Below are positions 24,220-35,807 of a stretch of DNA of 64,000 bases, in pieces. The stretch is taken from NCBI GenBank assembly GCA_963853835.1, contig OY970832.1:31012208-31076207 (forward strand), written 5' to 3'. The first letter of the stretch is position 1. Each line of letters starts with the position of its first letter. The notes below the pieces were generated by a model. The model worked only from the letters and a program-made list of their open reading frames with translations, was not told the origin of the DNA and made no database searches. Position numbers and translations under genes: made by a program. This DNA is from Calendula officinalis (Eukaryota > Streptophyta > Magnoliopsida > Asterales > Asteraceae).

Positions 24220-27200
24220 CCAACACCAACTCAATCTCTTTATTCCTAAGTTTCTTGGTCTTTGACTCTAATATGGCTTCGGGCTCTTCTATTAACCGAT
24301 TTGGGGCATCAACCCGCAACTCTTGTAATGGAATGATATTTTCAACTTCACCCACGAACTTCTTCAAATAACGTACATGGAATGTATCCTGAACGCCTTG
24401 AAGTTCGGGTGGGAGTTCCAACTTAAATGCTTGCAACCCGACCCGTTTCAAAATCTTAAACGGGCCAACATACCTCGGGCTCAATTTGCCCTTCTTTCCA
24501 AACCTCATCACGCCTTTCCAAGGCGATACTTTCAACATCACCATGTCACCATCATTCAAATCATAAAGTCTCTTTTTCAAACCCGAATAGCTTCTTTGTC
24601 TATCTTGTGCGGCTTTCATATTGGCTTGAATTATTCCAATCTTTTCGTTTGTCACTTTCACAATTTCGGGACCCGTGAGTTTTGTCTCTCCCGCTTCAAG
24701 CCAACACGAGGGAGTCCTACATTTCCTTCCATACAACGCCTCATAAGGCGGCATTTTAATACTTGAGTGATAACTATTATTGTAGGAAAACTCGACTAAC
24801 GGTAGATGTTCATCCCATTTACCTCCAAAATCCAACACACAAGATCTTAACATATCTTCAACCGTTTGAATAGTTCTTTCACTTTGACCATCGGTTTGCG
24901 GGTGGTAAGCCGTACTCAACCGCAATTTCGTTCTCAATTCTTCTTGCAACGATCTCCAAAATCTCGAGGTAAACCTCGCATCCCTATCCGACACAATCGA
25001 TAATGGGACCCCATGAAGCCTTACCACTTCATCCACATACAACTTTGCCAACTTTTCGAGTGGCATGGTTTCCCGAATCGCTAAGAATAATGCACTTTTG
25101 GTCAACCGGTCAACTATGACCCAAATGGCGTCGTGGTTCTTGCTCGTTCTTGGCAACCCAACAATGAAATCCATTGTTATATCTTCCCATTTTGCGGCCG
25201 GTACTTGCAACGATTGAGCTACCCCATAAGGTACTTGATGCTCGGCTTTTACTTGTGCACACGTGGCACGTTTAGAAATATACTTGGCTACTTTTGCTTT
25301 CATCCCGGGCCACCAATACATCTTCTTCATATCTTGATATGTCTTTGTACTCCCCGGGTGGATCGAATACTTAGACTTATGGGCATCATTTAACAATTCC
25401 TTTCGGGCTCCACCGAATTTGGGGACCCAAATTCGACCCCCAATGGTTTTCAACCCTTGATTATTTTCTTCAAAATGTTGGTTTTTACCCAAACGTTCTT
25501 GCCTTAACTCTTCTTTATCCATCACCTCCCGTTGGGCATTTTTAATTCGTTCCACAATACTCGAGATTACTTCAATCCGAGTCAACTTCCCTTTAATCGG
25601 TTTCTCATGAACTTTTCGACTTAAGGCGTCGGCTACCACATTGGCCTTCCCCGCATGGTATACAATCTCACAATCATAATCGTTTATCAATTCGATCCAT
25701 CTTCTTTGCCTCATATTTAAATCTGTTTTGGTGAAAACATATTGGAGACTCTTGTGATCCGTGTACAACGTGCACCTTATACCATACAAATAATGTCGCC
25801 ATAACTTCAAAGCAAACACTATCGCCACCAACTCTAAGTCATGTGTGGTGTACCTCGTTTCCGCATCCTTCAATTGTCTCGAGGCATAAGCTATCACTTT
25901 TCCTCGTCGCATCAAAACACAACCCAAACCTTTATTCGAGGCATCACTATAAACAACAAAGTCTTCCATGCCTTCGGGTAACGTGAGGATCGGGGCGTTA
26001 CATAATCTCTCCTTCAACAAGGCGAATGCCTTATCTTGTTTTTCTCCCCACACGAATTGGCTACTCTTTCGGGTCAATAATGTGAGTGGGGTCGCCACTC
26101 GGGAAAAGTCTTGAATAAATCGGCGGTAATAACCGGCAAGCCCGAGAAAACTTCTCACTTCGGTTGGAGTTCGAGGAGGTTCCCATTTCATCACCGCTTC
26201 AATCTTTGATGGGTCAACTTTGATTCCTTCTCGCGACACGACATGACCAAGGAATTGGACTTCCCGGATCCAAAATTCACACTTGGAAAACTTTGCATAT
26301 AATTTCTCCCGTTGTAGTACTTCCAAAGTTTGCCTTAGATGACTTTCATGCTCTTCTTCGGTCTTCGAGTAAATGAGAATGTCGTCGATAAACACAATAA
26401 GAAACTTGTCGAGAAATGGTTTGCAAACCCGGTTCATAAGATCCATAAAAATAGTCGGTGCATTAGTCAACCCAAACGGCATCACTAAGAACTCGTAATG
26501 CCCATAACGTGTACGGAACGCCGTCTTCTCGGTGTCTCCTTCCTTCACTCGAACTTGATGGTAACCCGATCTCAAATCGATCTTTGAGAAATAATCGGCT
26601 CCTTGTAGTTGATCAAATAAGTCGTCGATTCTAGGCAACGGGTAACGGTTCTAAATAGTCATCTTATTCAACTCTCGGTAATCGATACACATCCTCATCG
26701 AACCGTCTTTCTTCTTGACGAATAATACGGGCGCACCCCATGGAGACGAACTAGGACGAATAAATCCCTTGTCGAGTAATTCATGCAATTGAGACATCAA
26801 TTCCCGCATTTCGGTGGGAGCCAAATGATATGGAGCACGAGCTATCGGCATCGCTCCGGGGGCTAAATCGATACGGAATTCTACTTGCCTCTCCGGTGGC
26901 AATCCCGGTAAATCGTCGGGAAATACCTCGGGAAAATCCCGAATCACCTTCACATTTTCCACCATCTTCTTTTCCTTTCTTCCATCTAACACATACGCCA
27001 AAAAGGACGAACACCCTTTGGCTAAACATTTTCTTGCTTTAACCGCGGTCATAAGGCATGGTAAATGGTGTCGTCTCTCGCCATACACATACACTTTTTC
27101 ATTATTGAGAGTCTTGATCGAGACTATCTTTTTCCCACATAAAATCTTTGCTTGATGCTCACCCAACCAATCCATACCAATAACTATATCAAACCCCGCA

Positions 27201-28723
27201 ATTTCCATAGGTAATAAATTTACCTTAAACTTTCTCCCGTCTATTTCTAACTCACAATTTCGACACATATGTTGAACCATGGAAGTTTTACCATCCGCAA
27301 TTTCAATATCATAAATCTCATCAAGAAGTTCTAAGGGCACATTCAATTTCACAACAAAATCATGGGACACAAACGAATAAGTAGCACCCGAGTCAAATAA
27401 GATCCGGGCGGGAATAGAATTTACGAGTAGGGTACCTGAAACGACATCGTGGGCTTCCTTGGCTTCATCTCGGGTAAGTTGGAAGGCTCGTCCTTTGACC
27501 TTTGTCGGCTCCGCTTTCTTTTGTGCGGTCGACACCATTGTCTCACTTCCTTTCTTCGGGCATGAGTTACTATAGTGCCCTTTTTCGTGGCACGAGTAAC
27601 ATTCGATTTCATCCAACGGCTTGGCCCGACAATCCCTTGCCATATGCCCCAGCCTCCCACACTTAAAACAAGCTTTCGAATCCACCATACACTCACCCTT
27701 GTGGTCCTTGCCACACTTCTTACACGTGCCCATACTTGATTGTTTAGAGAAGGTCGGGGTGAACTTTCCTTTCTTCACCGAACCCGAGCTCCCCTCAAAC
27801 TTCCTCTTCTCAAACTTCTCAAACTTTGGCCTCTCATTGATCCTCCTTTGGCCCACTTCCTCCACATTCCTCGCCGCACTAATAGCCTCATCTAGAGTGG
27901 CGGCCCTCTTCACTTCCAACTCATACTCCCACGGGAGTCCATTAGCATATCGAACAATCCGGGATCTCTCATCCGGATACAACTTGATCACAAACGGGAT
28001 CAATCCCGTGAACTTCTTTGTGTACTCATCGACACTCAAACTACCCTTCTTCAAGTGAACAAACTCTTCTTGAAGTTTTTCCAAGTTTCTTTCGGGGCAA
28101 AACTTCGCCTTCAACCGTTTCACAAACTCTTCCCAAGTCATCTTGTACACCGCCCTTTTTCCCAATGATTCATACATAGTGTCCCACCACACAAGGGCTT
28201 CATCTTTCAATAATCGGGAAGCATAGATCACCATATCCCCTTCCTTACACTTGCTAGCTTCAAGGACTTGTTCAGTTTCACGGATCCAACGGATCGTGAC
28301 TTTCGGTTCGGAGCTACCATAGTAATTATCGGGCTTGAAAGCCACAAAGTTCTTGTAAGTACAACCTTTCCTTTCCCTCGGCTCAGGGTCACTTTCTTCC
28401 TCAGTTTAAGACTTTTCAGTTTGAGCAACACTATTTGACCTACTCTTGGTGCGGGGTGGGGATCCCTCCCGCCTCTCATGATCCTTATGTTCATTGAGGA
28501 TTCGATGCACATCATTATTCACGACATCCCTCATTTGATTGAACATAGCTTGAAGATGCTCCACAGTTATCGGGGTATGGTTCCTTTCAGCACCCGAATT
28601 TTCCTCATCAATCCGATTCTCCGGGCCAAACACCGGATTGCTAACAAGATTTGAATCTTGTTCTTGGTCATGTGGACCTCTTCCACTTCTAGTTTGCACC
28701 ATCTTACTATAATAAGACATCAA
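24220..28723 (-). pseudogene. Tekay-like gypsy gag-pol, nearly intact frame with two nonsense codons
   Basis: One minus-strand frame runs from MMSYYSKMVQTRSG (28723) to the junction near 24220, broken only by TAA at 28406-28408 and TAG at 26651-26653. Domains: Gag (RWIRETEQVLEASK); zinc knuckles CFKCGRLGHMARDC and CYSCHEKGHYSNSC; protease ILFDSGATYSFVSH; reverse transcriptase with FIDDILIYS; RNase H VYSDASNKGLGCVL; full integrase including IVSDRDARFTSRFW and YHPQTDGQSERT; then an SH3-like DTFHVRYLKKF region. It breaks off after KKLRNKEIELVLV, just where a Tekay chromodomain would begin, and no 3' LTR exists. Protein similarity to the plus-strand copy is high, but nucleotides differ by roughly a fifth in the RT region compared by eye, so the two are not a recent duplicate. 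The residues read past the fusion point on this strand are junk. Confidence 0.92.
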
Positions 28724-28924
28724 TCATTTAGAAGTCAATTCACCAAAATAACGGTAATATGGGTCGTCCCAAATCAAACATGACCTATTGCTTCAAGGTC
28801 AACCCTATTGAACTTACACTTAAGGTCTCAATAGTCAATTCATACTTATCATATGGAACTTATGGTACTACTAGCTCAGTCTAAGTCTAGGATGGTCAAC
28901 TCAACCTAGTTCACTTAAACTATA

Positions 28925-28936
28925 GCTCTGATACCA
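28925..28936 (-). promoter_or_regulatory. Primer-binding site of minus-strand gypsy element
   Basis: Plus-strand GCTCTGATACCA, the reverse complement of the initiator tRNA-Met primer-binding site, lies 3 bases from the LTR edge at 28940. Confidence 0.92.
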
Positions 28937-28939
28937 AGT

Positions 28940-30593
28940 TGTAACACCTCAATTTTTCAAAACAATATTTAAATGACATTTCATCCGAAAATAGGTAATA
29001 ATGTATCGGTGTCAAATACCGAGTTACAAAAACTACAAGGTTTCTTGTTTGAGATTATCAGAGTTTACAAAAACTGGTGTTACAAATTATATCTTAACCA
29101 TAGGATAAGGATTCTAACTATGAACACCAAACTAATCTCAACAAGGCCTCTTCTAATCAAGCCTCCTAGATCTTCGATCCCGAACCTGAGTACATAGCAA
29201 AACACAAACGTAGTACGTGAGACAAAATTGCCTCGTGAGATACATGGGTTTTAGACCCGATAAACAACTAGTCACATAATATCATTTATGTAATAATATT
29301 AATATTAATTCCATTCGGGTCACTTCATTTCTTTCATCATTGCCCAATGTCAAGATAATCGGAATGCCTCCAATCTATCAAGACCGTCATATCCACGGTA
29401 ACCGGAATGCCTCCAATCTACCGGGACTCATAGGTATTGGGTAATCGGAATGCCTCCAATCTACCACTAACCTTAAGGAACCATAATAACCGGAATGCCT
29501 CCAATCTATCATGGCCCTAGGGACATCATAATCATCATCATCATTTATCATTTATCATCATGAGCTTATAGCTCCATCATTTCTAAATCAATTAATCAAT
29601 TCATCATCACATAAGCAATTCATTAGTAATCACATAATTGACCAAATTACTTATAGACTCGATAAAGCATGAAAGCATAAAACATTTACTAACTATGTAC
29701 TCAGTTTTGAAAGTTCACATGTACTCACCTTAGTCAAGCTTATCCAAAAGATGTGTTTCTTGAACACAAATGTTTCTCTCCAAGACTTGAACCTCAAATC
29801 CTTCCACCAAATGACCTAATACCAAAACCAATACAATGGTTTACATCAATCATCTATACTAATCATATATTCCATGGCTAGTTAACTACTTGTATCATAT
29901 TTCCCCAAATTACCAAACCCTAATTCCAAAAATCCTCATATTTTCATGGATCCATATTATAAACACATTTTCCTTGTTAAAATACCATAGATATAAGCTA
30001 TTCAACCTCCATTTAACCATTTATGAACAAACCCAAAACTAGGGTTTGAGATTCAAGCTTTCCCTACTTGAATCTATGGCTAAAAACCCAAAAGAGATGA
30101 AGATTTACCTTTGTTCTTCAACTAGGAGCAAGAATCACCAAGATTTAGTGAAGATTAAGCTCCAATAGTCACTTTATGCTCAAAAATCGCCCACACCAGC
30201 TGGTAGGAGAAAACTAGGGTTTTGGGTTGCATTTAATGAGCCAAACCCGACTTTAATACAGCTGGTCGGGGAAGTTCGCGCCGTGAACAAGAGTTCGCGC
30301 CGCGAACTATGCGGGTCGCGAACTCCTCGCGATCGTGAATAGTCCGCGAACTCAAGTCTCCAAAATACCAACTCACTGTTCGATGTTCGCGATCGGGAGC
30401 CCCAACCTCGCGCCGCGAACTCCCCAGACAGCCCAGGCTGCACTTTTTCTTCCATGTCTTGACCCGATTTCGTCCATAACTTTGCCATACGTTGTCCAAA
30501 CGACACGAAACCAATTCCTACGTGTTTAAAATGAATTATCCATATTTATCGTATTTTTGTACAATTTATTTAGTTACAAATTTCGGGTCGTTA
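28940..30593 (-). mobile_element. 5' LTR of minus-strand Tekay-like gypsy element (~1654 bp)
   Basis: In plus coordinates it begins TGTAACACCTC (the LTR 3' end reversed) and ends ATTTCGGGTCGTTA, matching the start of the other LTRs except that the terminal CA (TG on the minus strand) is replaced by AAAG. It contains a four-copy minisatellite with core 'cggaatgcctccaatcta' (29360-29500) and GC-rich palindromic 'gttcgcg' modules (30285-30425). No target duplication is seen at the right edge. Confidence 0.88.
29350..29515 (-). repeat. Minisatellite inside gypsy LTR, 4 copies
   Basis: The core 'cggaatgcctccaatcta' occurs four times at irregular spacing of about 40-55 bp, preceded by 'gataat', 'ggtaac', 'ggtaat' or 'ataac'. 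The third LTR (32467-34745) has 'gataaccc..ggggga' repeats at the equivalent place. Confidence 0.85.
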
Positions 30594-30842
30594 AAGAAAA
30601 CTTACAATATTTGGTAAAAGGTAGTGGGGACCACACCCACTAATTATCTCCTTTAATAAAGTGAAAAGGCACATTTACCCTTACTTTTACTTTTAAACAT
30701 CATTAAATTCACTTTAATCAATATATGTGGGACCCATCCTCCACTAACTATCAAATTTAATCTAATTAACTATCACTGTCATATTTTACCTCAAAAACCG
30801 TGAACTCTAATTTGTATCACTTATTTTGAAACGGAGGAAGTA
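30594..30842 (+). mobile_element. Possible Stowaway-like MITE remnant
   Basis: The right edge, TTTTGAAACGGAGGAAGTA (about 30824-30842), resembles the reverse-complemented Stowaway terminus (CTCCCTCCGT-type) next to a TA target. The body is AT-rich with 'gtggggaccacacccacta' and 'gtgggacccatcctccacta' phrases. No matching left terminus remains, so it was probably cut by the gypsy LTR at 30593. Confidence 0.4.
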
Positions 30843-31010
30843 TTTTTTTTCGTGTTCTTGAGTTTAAAAGAAAAAAAAGACAAATTAATAATATTTTGTT
30901 TTCCTGAATCGGAAAGAAGGGGAAAATATTATCAAATTTACAGTTTTACCATTAATATGTAAATTAATTATGCTAGATTAACGTTAGAGTAAATTACATG
31001 AATGATCATT

Positions 31011-31664
31011 TAGGTTTATAGCAAATTTCACCAATGGTCCTTTAGTTTCAAAATTTACACCGATGGTCCTTATTCTTGAAAGGGTTTTCACCGATGGTCC
31101 TTTACGAAAAAGTCTGTCTAATTTTTCAGTTAACTAACATCACATGTGATGCGCATGGGGGTATTTTGGTCAATTTGTCTTTCCCCTTCTCAATTAAATT
31201 ACACGGATGGTCCTTTAAGTTTATAGCAAATTTCACCAATGGTCCTTTAGGAAAGACAAATTGACCAAAATACCCCCATGTGCATCACATGTGATGTTAG
31301 TTACAGAACCAGAAGAGTCAAACTGGAGTAAAGTTTGCACGGGACGTAGTGCCTATACGCTCTTCAACCAGGACTTGAAATTCCATTCAGCCCATAAGCC
31401 CAGAAGCTCGAAAGTAATTCCTCCCCCATTCTTTTTGAGAGAAATGCTCTTATTACACGAGTAGCTAGCTCGTTTGTTAGTTCGTCTAACCACTTGCAAG
31501 CTTCCATCGCAAGCACGCTATCTTTGTTTCGCCCCATCACTACATGAACCGTCCCCAATTGCCAGAAGTCGTAAAGGACCATTGGTGAAAAACCTTTCAA
31601 AAATAAGGACCATCGGTGTAATTTTTGAAACTAAAGGATCATTGGTGAAATTTGCTATAAATAT
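31011..31664. mobile_element. Inverted-repeat transposon with internal coding fragment
   Basis: About 90 bp at 31015-31105 (core 'caaatttcaccaatggtcc') recurs inverted at about 31571-31662. A second inverted pair lies inside: 31131-31184 and 31250-31304, centred on 'catcacatgtgatg' and a 'gacaaattgaccaaaatac'-type block. Another partial copy of the terminal sequence is at 31196-31250. This layered foldback layout fits a non-autonomous, possibly Mutator-like, element. No transposase is present, and I cannot define a target duplication. Confidence 0.65.
31305..31570 (-). pseudogene. Captured gene fragment inside the inverted-repeat element
   Basis: The minus strand reads as ordinary protein-like sequence, including VHVVMGRNKDSVLAMEACKW and LDELTNELATRVIRAFLSK, flanked on both sides by transposon terminal repeats. 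Composition and lack of repeats differ from its surroundings, as for a transduplicated host exon. I do not recognise the parent gene. There is no start codon of its own, since the open frame begins in the terminal repeat. Confidence 0.5.
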
Positions 31665-31924
31665 TTAATGATTTTTTTCTCTTCAAATCTTCCCACTTTT
31701 AAGAAGAAATTTACGAAAGAAATTATGACAAAAATTCTTTCATTTTCTTTTCTTTTAAATATAATATTCAGAAAAACAAAACTTATTTCATTTTTTTTCC
31801 AATTCTTTTCTCTTCTCTCTCAAATGGAACTCTAGAACACAACTTAAATGTCTCGAAAATGATGAGATAGCCCGTAAACTCTTTTCCATTATTCTACTTT
31901 TATTTTGTTATAAGTAAATTATTC

Positions 31925-32125
31925 GTTATTGATCAACTCGCATCGGGTTTTGATTATTTAAACCATGATCAACCATGTCGAGTTTTAGAAGAAGACAGAT
32001 TGTGAGTTTAAATATGTATATACGATCGATGGAACACAAATTATAGTAACATAATAATCACAAAAACATGTACTGAAGATTGATTGACCGAATCAATGTT
32101 TACGTACATGCTTATATACTAACGA
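31925..32125. repeat. Dispersed repeat, copy 1
   Basis: Similar to 35890-36060 in the same orientation. Shared phrases include 'gttttgattatt', 'atgatca', 'atgtatatacgatcg' and 'tggaacacag/aa'. The family is unknown. Confidence 0.6.
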
Positions 32126-32197
32126 TATGGTGTTTAACGAATGGGTATATTGGTTAACCGCGGGTAATAGTAATCAATTACCTAATTAACGTAAGTT

Positions 32198-32466
32198 TTA
32201 TACAATCATTATACAAATGCTTCTGAGCCAACATTGCCTTTCATATCCTCTGGTTTTCATAATAAGTTTATAAAAATCAAATATACAAATATCTAAACCT
32301 GCAATTTTTGATGGAATTATGGGAGCTTCTCCTTTCTTCATCTTATAAAACCAAAAAATTGCTTCTTCAAATTTCACAGTCTTGTATTTGTGTAACAAAT
32401 TCAGTCGTGATTTGCTAATATCATGAAAGAGACAAAATCGTCAAATGTTTTGATGTTGGTAGGTAT
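32198..32466 (-). pseudogene. ARID-like domain gene remnant, downstream part
   Basis: The minus strand encodes FEEAIFWFYKMKKGEAP, then IPSKIAGLDICIFDFYKLIMK and TRGYERQ, which fits the ARID DNA-binding pattern (IPPxIxGxxVxLxxLYxxVxxxGGY). Just upstream, in another frame, KTFDDFVSFM is readable up to the solo LTR edge at 32467. The sequence continues beyond the LTR at 34751. Frame changes and a stop codon (TGA near 32405) show it is broken. The ARID call rests on motif shape only. Confidence 0.5.
32462..32466. repeat. Target-site duplication GGTAT, left copy
   Basis: GGTAT directly precedes the solo LTR and recurs at 34746-34750 directly after it. Confidence 0.85.
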
Positions 32467-34745
32467 TGTAACGACCCGAAATTTTGTGTTAAATAAATTA
32501 TGAAAAAAATATGATAAATAAGGATAAATCATTTAAAGAACGTAGAAACTGGTTTCGTGTCATTTGGACATCGTATGAGAAAGTTATGGACGAAACCGTG
32601 TCGAAGCAAATGTCAGAAAAATGCAGCCTTGCTGCATTGAAAAGTTCACGATTGGGAACTAGTTCACGGCGCGAACTTTGCTGAAACAGAATAAAAATCG
32701 GGATTTCAACCATTTTGTGCAATTTAAAACATAGAACTCCTCTCTACAAGTGAGTATACGTTTTTGAGTGGAAAAGGTCGTTTGGAGCTGATTTTGGACT
32801 CCAAATCACGTGATTCTTCTTCCATTGTTGAAGATTAAGGTAAATCTCTACTACTTTTAGTTATGTATGATGTTTTTGGGTGAAAATGGTGATGTATGTA
32901 AACCCTAGTTGGAGGGTTTGTAATGGGTGATGAAATTGGGTTTATATAACTTAGATCTACAACATATTGTCAAGGAAAATGTGCTCATAACATGGATTTG
33001 GTGATTATCTAGCTAGTTATGAACTTTATTTGGGGGAAAATGGTGGTTTGGGTAACCTACCAAGTTATCTTTGGGGAAGATGATTAAGATGAGTGTAGAA
33101 CACTCTTTATAGGCTTAAGAACCTTGTGTTCTTGTTAGATTTGGGTTTTGTTGATGGAAATCTTGAACTAGGGTTTTGAGATTTCACCAAGTTGGATGAA
33201 CTTGGTGGTTAGAAGTATTGTTAGGGATTGTTTGGTGATTAGTTATGGATAATAACTAGTTGTTGTGATGATATTGATGGTAGGTCAAGAAGACCTAAAG
33301 ATTGGTGACATTTCACAAGTTGGAAAGCAAGGATTTGTGTTAATAGACACAATTTGGATTTAGCTTGGCTAAGGTGAGTACATGTGAACTTTTAAACTGA
33401 GTACATAGTAAAAGAGTTTTGAAAATGGATAATATCTATCGAGTCTTTATTAATACATATTTTTAATAAAGAAGGTGATTAGAAAGATAATGAAATTTGA
33501 TTGAATTGCTAATAGAACATAGTTATTGAAATTGATGATTTTGCAAGTAAGTGTGAATAGATTAATTGATTAATGAGGTTATTGATAAAAAGCATTAATA
33601 ATGATAATGGCTAAAAGAGTATGATACTGGCTTTTATTAGTAAGAATTAATAATTAAGCAAATGACAAAGATCTTAAAGTAATAACGTTTATTAGTAAAA
33701 TATACTAATGAAAGTAGTGATATCACGTTAAGAGAACAAGTATGATTTGACTAGTATTATGTATGCGCCCTAGTCAATGTAAAGGTAACATATTTATGAA
33801 TATGAATAATAAGAAATGAACCTTATTAGTAGATTTAAGGATAAAGTCTATGATGATAATGATGAGGAGAGATAAATGAAATATGATTATGTTAAAAGAG
33901 ACTATTATGATAATTAGAATAGATATATTCTAATTTGTGTTTGATTATGAATTGGTGGGGCATAGACCCGTATTTGATGATTCAATGTGTGTAATAGAAG
34001 TATCCGGATAACGATAACCCATTTATGGGGGAGTGAGATTACTACTTGGGGCGGTACCTCCCTGCGCAAGGGTAGTATATCTATGAGAACGATAACCCGA
34101 CAATAGGGGGATTATGATAACCCGATAAAAAGGGGGATTACGATAACCCGCGAGACGGGGGATTTGGTGATCTTGGTAAGTTTGGGAGAACCCCAATTAC
34201 CATGTGATCTTAATGATAACCCACATCGGGGGAGTTTGCTTCGGAATGATCCGGGCGTATGTGATAAAAGGGGTAAGCTTAAGGATAACTTACATGTATG
34301 TGATTATGTGATGGGTAAGCTTACGGTTAGCTTACTAGTAAGTATGAATAAACGATAAGATAATAAGTTGATAATTAAAAGGTGAATAAAGGAAAGAATT
34401 AAATAGTAAGGACTTTTTATTATTTTTGAGAATGGGTCGAAACCCATGTATCTCACGAGACTATTTTTGTCTCACGTACTACTTTGTTTTTGGCTATGTA
34501 CTCAGGTTCGAGATCGATGGATTAGAGGGTCGCGATAGAAGTGGCCTAGAGTTGATTAGCTAGGGAGCTCGTAGGTAGATCCCGTTTATCCTATGGTTAT
34601 GATATTATAATGTAACACCGGTTTTAATACTCTGATAAATGTTTTTAAAGGTTTTTGTTAAACCGTATTTTTGGAATAATGAACTTGTAATAGTTTTATT
34701 TAAAAATATGTTTTAAAAAGATGTTTTGAAAATTGAGGTGTTACA
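32467..34745 (+). mobile_element. Solo LTR of the Tekay-like gypsy family (2279 bp)
   Basis: Begins TGTAACGACCCGAAATTTT and ends GAGGTGTTACA, flanked by perfect 5-bp GGTAT duplications, with no internal region or second LTR: the outcome of LTR-LTR recombination. It shares the anchors of 18475-20242 (start block, 'tgtactcaggttcg', 'acccatgtatctcacgagac') but is 500 bp longer, mostly in the repeat-rich middle. It splits an ARID-like gene remnant. Confidence 0.9.
34005..34330 (+). repeat. Minisatellite in solo LTR ('gataaccc...ggggga')
   Basis: At least six irregular units of 'gataacccg' or 'gataaccca' followed by a G run (for example near 34012, 34085, 34111, 34141 and 34213), then 'gtaagcttaaggataactta' variants. 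It lies where the other two LTRs carry different repeat units. Confidence 0.8.
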
Positions 34746-34750
34746 GGTAT

Positions 34751-34815
34751 TATCTCTCCTTTATGTTCAGATCCATACTCTAATGTGCTTACTTCTGTTT
34801 TAGATGTGAATTGGT
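34751..34815 (-). pseudogene. ARID-like gene remnant, upstream part
   Basis: The minus strand reads TEVSTLEYGSEHKGEI and then, across the solo LTR and one copy of the GGTAT duplication, joins in frame to the KTFDDFVSFM segment left of the LTR. This continuity shows that the LTR inserted into coding-like sequence. How far the gene extends beyond 34815 is unclear. Confidence 0.45.
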
Positions 34816-35066
34816 TGTTTTTTGTGTTTTCTAGTACATTAAAATGTTTATGATTTTCTTGTGTTTACCAGTTAATACACATATATGTAATCTCACATCT
34901 TGAATCCTTAATATCTTCTGTTTTGATAGAGGTTAAGTAGCAGCTTTCTAGCTCTACAAGGAGCCTTCCTCTTTAGATGCTTTCTTTTGCATTGATCTGG
35001 AGTTGAGGTCGCAACCACTATCATATTAGATAGTGTTCGAGACTACTTCCGCGCGGTTTAGCTCGA

Positions 35067-35807
35067 TGTTGGAAATAGGTGTCCACCGTCATCAAATAAA
35101 CCGGTTAATGGTACGACGTAAATTAAGGGTCCTACTCGGGTTGCCCTTAACGCCATGGAACACAAGAAAAAAGAACCAGTTTAATTAAATGTTTAATTAA
35201 AAGTGAATCGGGCTAGATTAAGTTAATGTGCCAAATAAACTAGTTAATCTAAACGGGTTAAGATTAATAGGCTTAATTAATGAAATGGGCTTACGGGGCG
35301 GGCTTGTTTGAGTTTGACTCAAAATATCAAATAAGCATTGGTTTAACTGGTCCTTATAAATAGAGGCATTGGGGTACGTATTAGACTAAACACACACCAA
35401 TCACTTTTGTGAAACACCCCAATTCGGCCAGCCCTTCCGTCCGACCAGCCATCGCCGCCTACCGCACCCAGCCGTGCTGCCGGAAAACGGGTTTTTTGGT
35501 TTTCGTTCATGTTTCTTTCTCTAGGGTACTTTGCACTACATCGTAGTGTATTGTCTCGTTTGATTACAAAAGTATGGTGTCAAGCAGTAGAGAGATTCTA
35601 ACTTGAATCCTGGTTTGCGCAACCATTCTGGCTCGTACTCAATCTCAAGGATTATCGCCAAGGACTGCGAATGTAAGTTTTTGGATATTATTAATATTTA
35701 CGTTTAATGCTTACATAGTTACATTAAATTTGTAGATCTAATCGGTCACATTATGTACGTAATTCCGCGACATATAAAAGTCTATTTAATTGGTGCAAAA
35801 CCCAACA
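35067..35807 (+). mobile_element. Solo-type copia LTR (741 bp)
   Basis: TGTTGGAAATAGGTGTCC start and AACCCAACA end, TATA box TATAAATAGAGG near 35356, and the same layout as 47202-47999 ('caccgtcatcaaataaa', 'taaattaagggtcctac', 'attccgcga'). No primer-binding site or coding region follows. Flanks (CTCGA left, GTGCA right) do not form a target duplication, so a deletion or rearrangement may have removed one edge. Confidence 0.8.

Noticed and set aside
24122..24265. Overlapping C-terminal extensions of both gypsy polyproteins across 24,220
   Set aside because: Each frame simply reads into the antisense of the other element past the fusion point; the extra residues are not biological domains.
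29350..29515. Regularly spaced short repeats resembling a CRISPR array
   Set aside because: Only four imperfect units within a plant LTR; eukaryotic minisatellite.
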